Both the position numbers and the translations under genes were made by a program. Shown one piece after another: positions 22,796-32,949 of a stretch of DNA of 37,139 nucleotides (positions are counted from its first letter, which is position 1; each line of letters opens with the position of its first letter). The notes below the pieces were generated by a model. The model was not told the origin of the DNA and searched no databases. It saw nothing but the letters and a program-made list of their open reading frames with translations. Source of the DNA: Smittium culicis (Eukaryota > Kickxellomycota > Harpellomycetes > Harpellales > Legeriomycetaceae); NCBI GenBank assembly GCA_001970855.1, contig LSSN01005893.1, positions 1 through 37,139 of the forward strand. Direction: 5' to 3'.

Positions 22796-22804
22796 GGGCG
22801 GGGA
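22794..22804 (+). promoter_or_regulatory. E4 polypurine tract
   Basis: AAGGGCGGGGA overlaps the Pol stop codon and ends two bases before the 3' LTR start (TGTCGTATAG at 22807). It is the same arrangement as in E1. Confidence 0.75.
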
Positions 22805-22806
22805 TC

Positions 22807-23285
22807 TGTCGTATAGTAAAACTATACCAAACTTTTCTCAACTTTAACGATGAATTTATTTACCTTTATAATTTTTTACATATGATTGGATTAAGTTTTT
22901 ATCCCTCAAAAGGTTTTCTTATGCCCAATCAAAAATCAATTTAAATCATTAACTCTGAACATTACGAAAAAGAGAAATTATTGGATAAAAGTTAATCCCT
23001 TTAATTTTATTGCATTAATTTATCAAATGAGATTAAACTTCTCATAGCCAATGGTTTATCCAAAGAAATAAAACAAAAAAATAAAATAATACAAAGAAAA
23101 AAAATCAATAACCATATAAATCAAATCCACAAAATATTGAGGATCCGATATCTTCTTTTTAAAATAACTCTTATAATCATTATTTAAACTCAATAAATAA
23201 ATATATTTAGCTTACAAAACAACTAATTCTCTACACGCTGGTATAGGAAAATTTATATTATTATTACTTATTAATATACAATACA
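22807..23285 (+). repeat. E4 3' LTR
   Basis: 479 bp, TGTCGTATAG...ACAATACA, bounded TG...CA. The start keeps the TGTCGTATAG seen at E1's LTR and, in the genomic plus direction, at one end of an E3 LTR. Its core is identical to the 5' copy. Confidence 0.93.
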
Positions 23286-24324
23286 AAAGTCGTGGTGTAT
23301 AAAATAAAATATCGGCCACAATGGGAAAATTTTCCCCCTTGTGGTTCTACAGCCTTTTTACTTCAGATTCCGAAACAGTATAGTATTATTATCACAATTT
23401 AATAATTTTAGGTTTATAATTTATTTATTTAATTTTACATCATACGACCCTATTTTCCAAGGATAATATGATCATATTTAACAAAACACAATTAAAGAAT
23501 CTTTTCCCCATGTATCATATGACTTGTGGGAAAACAAGTCATATGGAACTAATACTAATCACAAAAATTTTCATTTATAAAAGCATGAATGAAGCTAAAA
23601 TAAGATAGATAGAATAGTGTATAAATAACTACAGCTTTGATACAAAATAGCGAGGGGGGTATGATATTTTTGTATTAAATATTAATCGCACTAATAAATT
23701 GTTATTAAAAAGGATTTTGTTATTTTATTACATTTTATATTTTATATTTTATATTGAAGCAGGAAAAAGGATTATCTTTAGTTTCATAAAGTAAATCTGA
23801 TATAAAACTAAGAATAGCGTATATATTAAATAATAATCGGCATTATGTTGTGAAAATTAATGTTGCATGAGAAAGACAGATTTTTATCATTATTTTTTTG
23901 GTTAATCTCAATAACATATTATTTATATTATTATATCATTAATCAATTCATTTTTTGAAGAGTGAATGTGTGATATATGTCATATATTCACATTAAGTCT
24001 AGAATGTCAATACCAGCTTCTAAAGATATAAATTTCCCGAAAAAGTAATTTTTTCTCGAGTAGAGCTTTTATTATTTTGAAAAAAGATTTTAGTTTCTTA
24101 TAGTTTTCCTAACTATTAAATATTAACCTCATTAATAAAACTTCCTAATTAAAGAAAATATTTTAAATATATTTTTTTTGTCGTGAAGCGGTGTATAATT
24201 AAAATCATCCTCTCATACTATAAGAGTCTCTAACAAGTATAAGACTCTTTTTTGGAACTAGGCGTTGTATAAAAAATTACATACGACAATGATGTTATCA
24301 AAAAAAAAAATTATGAATGCACAG
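23286..24324. other. Gene-free interval with two inverted repeats
   Basis: No gene is seen. It holds a near-palindrome, CCACAA...GGGAAAATTTTCCC...TTGTGG (23316-23344). It also holds a 12-bp hairpin, CATATGACTTGT/ACAAGTCATATG, with a GGGAAA loop (23516-23545). AAGAGTCT/AGACTCTT followed by a T run lies at 24222-24252. Sequence around 23440-23560 vaguely resembles 16560-16640 and may be LTR debris. Confidence 0.55.
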
Positions 24325-24720
24325 AGTTAGCGAGTAGATAACTTAAATTGAGTGATGTATAATAATCAATGCCTATTTTAGTATATGAGTGGATAGATAA
24401 TAATAATCAAATCCTATATTGATCTAATAGTAGATAGATAATCATAAATCATTTAATTAATAACATTAAGAGCGACACAAATTCCGAGAATCAAATAAAC
24501 TTTGTTACAGTGATAAATAAAGAGCTTTCAAGAATAACCACAACACAAATAGAATATCTAATACAATAATTATATTTTAAAATACTATTTATACCGGTAA
24601 CCTAAATTATATAAAATGGGCCGCCCAAGTTCATTAGAATATTTTCTTCAGTTGTTATCGCTAATAAATATTTGTTAATTCCTATTCTTATATTTTATTT
24701 ATAAGTTTAAAAAGCTAAAA
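24325..24720 (+). repeat. LTR-B copy 3, diverged
   Basis: About 396 bp, related to copies 1 and 2 along most of its length, with the TATAAAA box at 24610-24616 and the conserved GCCCAAGTTCATTA region. Its ends read AGTTAG and CTAAAA, so both terminal dinucleotides are eroded. It is the oldest of the three copies by eye. Confidence 0.65.
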
Positions 24721-25260
24721 ATGTTGTCGTGTACTTTTGAGATTGTATGAGTTGGGTATTTTTTCCCACAGAGGTTTTTAATCATATCATATAATCATAT
24801 GACGGTCATGTTGTCACACGTAATAATTTTTTATTATTATATTATTTTTACCGCATCAATTAAATAATTTATACGAAAAAATTATATAAATTTTTCTTCG
24901 ATACTAATTATTTCATCTTAAAAATAGCAATAAATTAAGATGAAAATAATATTTTTTGGATTTCTTTTTTTGAGTGTTCTTGAAGAGCTCAATAAAAATT
25001 ATATTTTATAAAAGAAGTACCACTATAATAAATAAATTAATCGATAAAAATTCAATCTAGCAGCTTTATAAGTGGTATAATTATATTATATTATATTAGC
25101 TTCGTATAAAATACGTACTACACATTATCTAATATAAAGCTTTACAAACCTGATTCATACAGTAAATAGTTATGGCAAATTTTTCTAAATGTTTTTTTAT
25201 CAATTGCCCAAGGTTTTTTCACATGATTTTTACTTGGCCAAACAAGCTAATAACTCTACT
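24721..25260 (+). repeat. LTR remnants with the shared core motif
   Basis: Immediately after LTR-B copy 3 is TGTTGTCGTGTAC and then ATTTTTTCCCACAGAGGTTTTTAATC (24762). A further TTCGTATAAA start-like string is at 25101, with GGTTTTTTCACATGATTTTTACTTGG at 25210. These look like two truncated LTRs of the TGTCGTATA family. No coding region is attached. Confidence 0.5.
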
Positions 25261-26227
25261 TTATGTTACTTGTGTTTACTACATTATTTTCTAATGTTTA
25301 TTTTCAACAAAATTCGTTTATAACCTACTAAGAGATTCAAAATAATGAACCTATATCTTGATTTTGCAACAAATAAACCACTTAATAGCCCTTTACCGGG
25401 CGGTAGACTATTTTTGAACTACAAAATATAACCTACTGTATTCGAATATTACAGCTTAATTACGAAGCCTAAAGAAATTTTGATTTATTTTATTGTAGCA
25501 GCAAACAATAAAAATACTTATAAATCATTAAAAAACAATAAATTAATTTTTTATAGTGCTTTGGACGGTAAAGGGATATATCAAAATATCAAAAACAACC
25601 CGACAGAATTGATAAAAAAAAAATAAACGCTTTGAATATTATAATATATAATCTGAGAGATGAGAGAAATTTTTACATACAAGTTCGTTTACTGTCGTCG
25701 TTGAAAATATTTAGTGTATTTTTTGAATTTAATATTCTAGATATTGTTCATTATAATTAATTATAAAAAAAAATAAAATTTTTTTGGGTATTAAAGTCAA
25801 TATAATTATTATAGTATTATTTTTTTACCACGGAATTTTATTGGTACTATAACAATGATAGAAAATATTCAGTAAAGTAATCTGAAAAATAGTTAAGTTG
25901 GTGAAAAGCTTAAAAAACTCATATTCCAATACAAATAAATTCCTCTGCCGGTCTATTGGATGCATACCTAAAGGCAAATATGATTAATTCGCCAGCAGAG
26001 AGATACGCCCATGTATTTCTTCAAGTAGCCTGGATGGCTCAATCTACAAGTAGTCATGGATTTAAGCTCGAATCAACAAAACATAATTCACTGAGATCAT
26101 TTAATTATTATAGTAGTAATTTAACAGGCTGCAAAATGAAATTTTCATTCAGAATAATCCAATTAAACTATAATATATTAGTATAAATTTATTTTGATAG
26201 ATTAAATTCGATCATAATAATGTATAA

Positions 26228-26276
26228 CCCGGGCCCAAAGTCACAATGGTATTGAGGCCCTAGTGGGACTGGAAGT
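26228..26276. other. GC-rich islet in the AT desert
   Basis: CCCGGGCCCAAAGTC... to ...GTGGGACTGGAAG is about 50 bp of balanced or GC-rich sequence. It sits between long AT-rich stretches and is preceded by TGTATAA. It does not fold into an obvious tRNA cloverleaf by eye. It could be the edge of a decayed transposon. Confidence 0.4.
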
Positions 26277-26608
26277 AATATGTTGAGAGCAACTATAATA
26301 AAATTTTTTTATGTATTTTTTTATTTAGTAATTTATTTTAAATAAATTTAATATTAAAAAAAATACTCGAGATTAATAACTTTATTAGTAATATTTTGTA
26401 ATGGTATATTATTTTAGTATCAATTTTTATATCTATAAATATCCTTAGAACTTTATTTCGTTTATTTTTATTTATTATTTTTTCAAGTAATATGGCTCCA
26501 CATAAACTAGGTGTTAATCGAAAAAGAAAAATAGGGATTATTAGTTTAATTTTATATTTCAAAATGTTTACAAAGCTAGAATAACAAATTAGAATTTAAA
26601 CAAAAGAA

Positions 26609-26720
26609 TATAAAAATATAAAAATATAAAAATATAAAAGTATAAAAATATAAAAATATAAAAATATAAAAACATTAAAAAATATTAAAAAATATTAAAA
26701 AATATAGAAAATATAGAAAA
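26609..26720. repeat. AATATAAA and related short tandem repeats
   Basis: AATATAAA-type 8-bp units repeat about seven times with one variant (AAGTATAAA). They are followed by 10-bp TTAAAAAATA units and then 9-bp ATAGAAAAT units. Three adjacent arrays with units growing from 8 to 10 bp suggest successive slippage. Confidence 0.85.
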
Positions 26721-29700
26721 TATTAATATTCTTTTAGTGTTGTACTTTTTAAGAATATACTTTCTATATTGAAAATCGTGAATAGTACGTTTGAATCTTC
26801 CGCCTAGGCCTTGAAAATTTTCAATTATTTTTAATTTGCTAAATTTTTGAATTTCGATTATTTGAGTGCTGAAAAAAAACATATTATTGCAAAAAACACT
26901 GAAAGAACTCGAATATGTAAAATTGACAATTTATTCTTGATAATTATAATGTAATAAAAATTAGCTAAAATATATTTTTTTGAATATTATAAACTTTAAA
27001 TCAGCGATCAGAAACCTATTATTTATATCTAAAAATTCCATAGAATAAAGGTAAAATGAAACTGTGTCAATGTTTTACATCAAAATATAGCGGTGCGGTT
27101 TTGAATTTTAATTCTTCAATTTACATCACCTACCGGATGTTATAATAAATTCACAATGATAATCAGTGTTGACTTTTTGGAAATATTTTCATAGTCTTGT
27201 TGATATCATAACTTTCTTGTGAGAAGTGATCAATAGGAGATGATATCCACAATATTGATTCACCTTTTTATATAATTTTTTATTTGGTTACAAAGTAAAA
27301 TTTATCAACAGCTGAGCATTAGCTTAAAGTGGCCCGATTCAATGTGAATAAAGTAAAATATTCAATCAAACTGAGTGTATTTTGTGCATAAATTAAGGTG
27401 TTGTGATATTTGCCAAATGTGGGCTTTCAATTTAAAACCGAAAAAAACCCTATATGAACAATATTAATACATATATATATATGGATCATTTATTCTTTCT
27501 ATGAGTATACAACCTATGGAAAATTAATTGAATATTGAAAAATATAAGTAGTAAGAAAAAGCTAAAAAATACCATCGGTACATGCTGCTACTAGAATTTT
27601 CAATGCCGTTTTTTTACTTTTAATTTTCGAATGTGTTTAAAAAGTGTAATTATTTTAGTTTTAAATTTTTTTTCTTTGGATTTTTGTACTAGATGTACAG
27701 TTTTTAAAAGCCGAAAAACTAATCTATTTGGGTTTAAATATTATAGGCTCGTAATCGAGTATTTACTTGATAATCATTTTGAAAATATTACAAGGTCATT
27801 CGGATATTATTATTATATTTTTAAACACTAGACTATCAGGAATGATTTAGATAGTTTAACATTGATAGAATATCTTTGTATATAAGATAACGGAAAAATA
27901 CAAGCTCAAAAAGAAATATAGTAATAGGGCTCTTAAAACTTAGCTTTCTTAGCTTAGTTAAAATGAGTGTAATTTAGACTTTTAGTCAAAAAAAAAATCA
28001 ATACAACTAACTGAATTATTATCCATAAAATAATGCTTAGTTTTTTTAGGTCTATAGTATGCAGTCTCTTGACCAAAAGTTTAATCAAAACTCAGAATTT
28101 TTGCAGAAATTTTAAATTTTATATTTGAAAGACAGAGAATTTGATTTAGTTAGCTATTAGAATGACAAGATCTTGCAATCCAGGATTGTGAATGCTAATT
28201 ATATTCCATTGTTTTTCAAAGTACATATATATCCAGATCGTAGCAGTGCTATCTCGAGAAAAATCTTAAAATTTTTAACCTGCATGAAAGTGCCATTATT
28301 GAATAAATTGGCTGCTAACTTATGATTAAAATGATATATTAAATCGGATAAGTATTCTCCGGAATGTTCGTATTACACAGGTTAGAATTCATATTAAGTT
28401 ATGATTCCATTTTTATTGATTTTGATATCTTTTCTCAAATTAAAAACCAATTCTATAGATTAATGCCAATATTCAGATATTCGGATACTTCGATTTTTAA
28501 ATTTCTTTTATTAATAGCTGAGGAGAATTTAGTTATTGTACATTTAGCGATTTTAGATGTGCGGAGGAATTTTTCTTAGCGTTTGATGTTTTATGTCCAC
28601 TAACAATCAACTAATAAATTTCAGTTTATTTTGATATTTGTACAGATAATTTTTTTGGGATATCTTTAATTCCGTAGTGAAATTTCCCCTAAATCAATAT
28701 AAAAATTTATTTTAAACCGTAGAATTGTAATTTTATGGTTTAATTCATAATAAAACGCGTTTTTACACACGTATATATATAGCATAAAGAATTTAATAAG
28801 TTTTCTATAATCACGAATAGACAGCTTATATCTAAAATAGTCTACAAAAAAATAAAAATAGTGAAGAATGTGGATGGGGAATTCAAAAACAACCATATGT
28901 TTTTAATATTTTCATTAATTATAAGCATCAATTGATTTGTATTATATATTTACATTTGTCTTCTTTTATAAAAAAAAACTGAAAGATATCACGCAGGGGG
29001 GGGGGGGTTTGAATACTAATAGTTAGAGCGGCTTTACAGAAAGGGTGTTTAATACAGCAGGATTTTAATACGATTTTACAGTCATTCATTTCCTTTTAAA
29101 AAAATTTATTGACCCGAAAATATTTCTGTAGATTTAGATTAGAGAAATTAAAATGATATTTTTCGCCATAAATCAAGCTGGTTAATGGAGCAATATTCCC
29201 CATCTAAGCAAAAATAAATGTAATAAGGATCAGTATACTCAACATATGATTAAATAATACACTTGAGTACTTATAGAATATACTATTAATGAAAGTACTA
29301 TTCCAGCAAGATATATTTTCTTGATTCAGTTTGATCTGCACCCCTAATTTTTGCACAGTGAAGAAGTGAATAAGAATAACGAGGATTAAAATTCAGGGAT
29401 TTTACGAGATATTAGACTTCGATTTTCTCAAATATTAGACGGTAATTATCAGTCGGAAAATAATACTAATAGATTAACTTGAAGATTAAAAGCGTCATAA
29501 ATAAAAGGGATGGTATTTATACGAATAATGTTATATGAGGCATAGTACTTTATCAACGCGATCAAATGGCTTGCCTTTTAATGCCTTATCTTTTAATAAA
29601 AAATCAAGATTTTTTTTTAGTGTTATCTATTTCATTTTTTCGATAGTGATAAATTGTTCGTGACAAGCATACACTGAAACTGATAAATATGAGCAGGTGC

Positions 29701-30407
29701 GGTTTATCAGCTAGACTAGACAAAATTATGATGAAAAGTCCAAAATTATCTAAATTAATAGCCTTATCTATATAAGCGGTTAAAAATATAATAGGAAAAA
29801 AAAATACAGATAGTTTCAATCAAATTAGAAATTAAAGCAGGCAAAACTCTGAAATAAGCTTTGTTAGAGTACCGAAATCAATTCAAATAAACTGCAAGCT
29901 TTATTATAATATATTTAAAATTTGTATTTTTGTGTATTTCTTCAATTAAATAATTAATTAAGTTGGATATAACAGAATGGTTTGGTGATATATCTCGGAC
30001 ATTCATCGGGTTATTATGTAAAAAGGTTTAAATTGGTAATTTTACGTGTAATAACAAACGATTTGTAGGATTACGGAAAACCTTTAATGATCGATTGCAT
30101 TAAAAAAGGTAGTCTTTAAAGATAGGGTATATTTAAGAAAAGCGATTTAAATTTTTTTTATGGAAATAAAGCTAGATAAATAGTTGGAAATAAAAAAATT
30201 ATATAGCATGGACATAGGTAACAAAAAAGAAAAGAAATTGGGGAGGGGGGGGGGGTGTAAAATGTGGCCTAGAGTGATAAAAAAGGGGAAAAAAAGAAAT
30301 TGAGTGGAGGCAGGAGGAGTAAGAGGTTGATAAAATGTAAAATTTTGAGGTGAGGGTGGGTATGATTGGATTAAAAAAAAAGCTAAAAAAAAAGCGGATT
30401 AAATGGA

Positions 30408-32146
30408 TTAGAGGTCATTATCGGCATAGTGTGGAGTTTCTTCAAAGTTAGCGCTTTCATCATAGTCCATGATTTCATCGTCAGCGGAAGCTTGTTGGTA
30501 TTGCAAGTATTCGTTGATCAAGTCGTTCAAGTTAGATTCAGCTTCAGTGAATTCCATTTCATCCATACCTTCTTCGGTGTACCAATGCAAGAAGGCGCGG
30601 CGTCTAAATAGGGAAGAGAATTGTTCTTGGATTCTAGCGAATAAGGCTTGGATAGCGGTGTTGTTGCCGATGAAGGTGCCAGAGAATTCCATACCAGTTG
30701 GGGGGATGTCGCAAACGGCGATTTGGGTGTTGTTAGGGATCCAGTCAACGAATAGGTCGCTGTTTTTAACTTGGTAGTTGCGGGCGGTTTGTTCAGCAAG
30801 CTGAATGGATAGGTCACCGCGGAAGACAGCAGCGCAGGTGAGGTATCTACCGTGACGAGGGTCAGCGGCGACCATCATATTTTTGCTGTCGAACATTTGC
30901 TCAAGGAGTTGGTAAGCGTTTATTTTACTAAAGTTAATGCTTGATGCAGGTTGGAGAGGGGCGAAACCAGTCATGAAGAAATGTAGGCGTGGGAATGGAA
31001 CTAGATTGACGGCAAGTTTGCGCAAGTCGGCGTTTAGTTGGCCGGGGAATCTTAGGGAGGTGGTGACACCAGACATAACACGGGAGATGAGCTGATTGAG
31101 ATCGTTATATTCGGGGCTATCATTTTTCATGGTTTTCATAGTGATGTCGTACAAGGCTTCGTTATCAAATGTGAAAGTTAAGTCAGAGTTTTCAACGAGG
31201 TGGTGCATAGATAGGACAGCATTGTAAGGCTCAACAACGGTGTCAGAGACTTTTGGGGAGGGGATGACGCTGTAAGTAGCCATCATTCTATCAGGGTATT
31301 CTTCTCTTAATTTTTGGGTGAAAAGCGATCCCATACCGGAACCAGTTCCACCGCCGATTGAGTGAACAACTTGGAAACCAGAGAGTTGGTCACATTTTTC
31401 TACTTCTTTTCTTGCAATTTCCATACATTGATCTATCAATTCAGCACCTTCGGTATAATAGCCTTTTGCCCAGTTGTTACCAGCACCGGAGCTACCGCTG
31501 ATAAAATTATCGGGTCTGTACAGGGTGCCGAATTCGGATTGTCTTATAGAGTTCAAAACACCATCTTCTAAATCAGTAAAAATAGCTCTACGAAAAATAA
31601 AAAGAAATGGGTAATAAGATAATGTTAATAAAAGGCTTAAAGGTTAAAATATGCATATGAAAAGAAAAAGGGAGGGGGGTGAGTAAAGCGGGATGGGACG
31701 AACCTTGGTACATAGCGATTGCTGCTAGACATATCGAAATATACGTTTGCTCTTTCTAGTTGATTTTTGTTTTTTCCGATGTAGGTACCATCAGCAGAGA
31801 TTCCGTGTTCGGAGGCGATCATTTCCCAGAAATTGTTACCAATCTAATAAATAAGTAGGGTTATAATATTAAAGCAAGTATAAGCGAGGAGGAGGGGGGG
31901 GGGCGTAGATGAAAGAAATGAAGGAATATTGGGAGGGAATAAAGAAATGGAAGGATAGCGAAGATGAGTTGCTTGAATAAAAATACCTGGTTACCGCATT
32001 GACCTTAAGACGGATAGGAAGGATGACGTAGTAGCAATTTGGAAGAGGAGGATAAGAAGCAGTGGTTAATAATGTAAAGAAAAGATAGTAAAGATAGTAA
32101 AGAATGTAATTTAAGTACCTAACTGTAAACTAAGAACTTCTCTCAT
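30408..32146 (-). CDS. Beta-tubulin (454 aa, four exons)
   Basis: The beta subunit of the alpha/beta tubulin dimer of microtubules; it binds GTP at the exchangeable site. Exons on the minus strand are 32146-32119, 32003-31987 (17-nt microexon), 31843-31704 and 31587-30408. Joined phases are consistent, giving 454 codons plus stop, close to the usual ~445-457. It starts MREV and has QCGNQ (residues 11-15), the tubulin signature GGGTGSGMG (about 140-148), the dimer/T7 region [13 protein letters not shown], and an acidic tail (DDEIMDYDE). The ATG has A at -3. The sequence is divergent: Ser6, Tyr167 and Leu198 replace the usual His, Phe and Glu. Position 200 is the usual Phe and position 50 the usual Tyr. 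The GC content is well above that of its surroundings, and the sense strand is C/T-rich in introns and flanks. Identification is secure; whether it is the only copy is not known. Confidence 0.96.
31588..31703 (-). other. Beta-tubulin intron 3 (116 bp)
   Basis: The donor is GTTCGT after ...CCAAG and the acceptor is TTCGTAG. It splits an Arg codon (AG|A). It contains a C6 run and pyrimidine tracts in the sense direction, and a possible branch site TTAAC. Confidence 0.85.
31844..31986 (-). other. Beta-tubulin intron 2 (143 bp)
   Basis: Donor GTATTT, acceptor TTATTAG, in phase 0 between QCGNQ and IGNNF. It includes a C10 run in the sense direction (31894-31903). Confidence 0.85.
32004..32118 (-). 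other. Beta-tubulin intron 1 (115 bp)
   Basis: Donor GTACTT, acceptor CTTAAG. It splits the Gly10 codon (G|GT). It is strongly pyrimidine-rich in the sense direction. Confidence 0.85.
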
Positions 32147-32520
32147 TGTTTATTTCGATAAAGAATGACACGGAAGGATGCTGGAAAAAGGGTTAAGTAG
32201 GGGATAGAGGAGGTAAAAAGGAGAAGAGGCTCGATAAATTGGAAGGGTGAAGGGTCTAATGTAGTCAGGAGGTGTTCGACTTGTATATTGGATAAGAGAG
32301 AAGTGTGGTTCGGTAGAGTTGGCTATAAAATTGGAGGGGAGGGAGTGATGGAGTTCGATCGAAGGGGGGGTGAAATAAGAAGTAATCGGTTCTGTATGAA
32401 AAAAAAAAAGAATAAGTAAAATTAAAAGCGAAATAAGAAAATACTTATTATTTGGGTGATAAGGAATAAAGGGCAAATTAATAAGGGAGAGCTTTTTTTC
32501 AAGGATTAAGCTTTTTTTTA
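32147..32520 (-). promoter_or_regulatory. Pyrimidine-rich 5' flank of beta-tubulin
   Basis: In the gene's sense direction this stretch is dominated by C and T, with a C7 run (32364-32370). Such CT-rich tracts are common at transcription starts of highly expressed fungal genes. The 108-codon open stretch inside it (to 32150) has no ATG and reads as low-complexity pyrimidine coding, so I treat it as leader or promoter. Confidence 0.45.
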
Positions 32521-32664
32521 TTTATGGTTTAATATTTCAAATTTCAGTTGAATAAAAAAAAAATGCATTTAAAAATTAAAAATTACAAATTAAAAAATAA
32601 AATGTAAACAAAGAAAACGCAAAATATACATAAAAAAAAGAAGGCAAAAGTGACAGGATATCTT

Positions 32665-32946
32665 ATTGGCTATTTTTTCTGCAACCTTTGAGTATTTTTT
32701 ATCATATTCTGTGGAATTCAAGAGTAGATAATATTTTAGTTGCTGCGAATGAGTGAAGAGTTGAGCCGTGAATAATAACAGCGAGAAATAAAGCTCAGGA
32801 ATTACGGGCCCAATTGGCCGCAGGGAGTAAAGGATAAGCGAAGAGTGATTGGACAGTTTTTTAAAGGAGGCAGAATATGGTCAGATAGAAGAGTGCTAAT
32901 CTGGAGAATCTATTGGCGGTAAACCTGGAGGAGATAAGATAATTGG
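32665..32946 (-). promoter_or_regulatory. Cluster of five CCAAT boxes
   Basis: ATTGG on the plus strand (CCAAT in tubulin sense) occurs at 32665, 32813, 32848, 32912 and 32942. Three are GCCAAT followed by A. They lie about 520-800 bp upstream of the tubulin ATG, in a segment visibly richer in GC than its surroundings. CCAAT is bound by the HAP/NF-Y complex in fungi. The link to tubulin is inferred from position only, and an unseen upstream gene could own them. Confidence 0.4.
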
Positions 32947-32949
32947 CGG

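Larger units (their letters stand above)
17822..23285 (+). mobile_element. Ty3/Gypsy retrotransposon E4, complete with both LTRs
   Basis: A 5.46-kb element with 479-bp LTRs at 17822-18300 and 22807-23285, a polypurine tract at 22794-22804 and a Gag-Pol body between. Flanking 5-mers (GGATA before, AAAGT after) do not match, so no target-site duplication is visible. Domain order is Ty3/Gypsy. Its Gag resembles that of E2. Confidence 0.92.
25261..30200. other. AT-rich gene desert
   Basis: Nearly 5 kb with no convincing gene, RNA gene or transposon body. A 76-codon open stretch (25956-26186, +) is somewhat richer in GC, but it opens on TTG and has no recognised motif. I would not call it a gene without homology. 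Other open frames are short and biased to Ile, Phe and Lys, as expected of AT-rich noncoding DNA. A G12 run lies at 28996-29007. Confidence 0.65.

Noticed and set aside
24222..24252. Rho-independent-type terminator (AAGAGTCT hairpin plus T-run)
   Set aside because: The window is eukaryotic and no gene ends there. The stem is 8 bp with an 11-12-nt loop, so it is kept only as a minor inverted repeat.
25956..26186. 76-codon open stretch as a small gene
   Set aside because: It opens on TTG, has no motif I recognise and no splice or promoter context. It may be a fragment of a decayed gene, but that cannot be supported.
26200..26290. tRNA gene in the GC-rich islet
   Set aside because: No cloverleaf arms, A/B boxes or plausible anticodon loop could be found by eye.
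32150..32476. 108-codon open stretch ending two codons before the tubulin ATG, as an upstream ORF or N-terminal extension
   Set aside because: It has no ATG, opens only on TTG, is low-complexity pyrimidine-driven and ends in TAA before the tubulin start. It is more likely leader or promoter.
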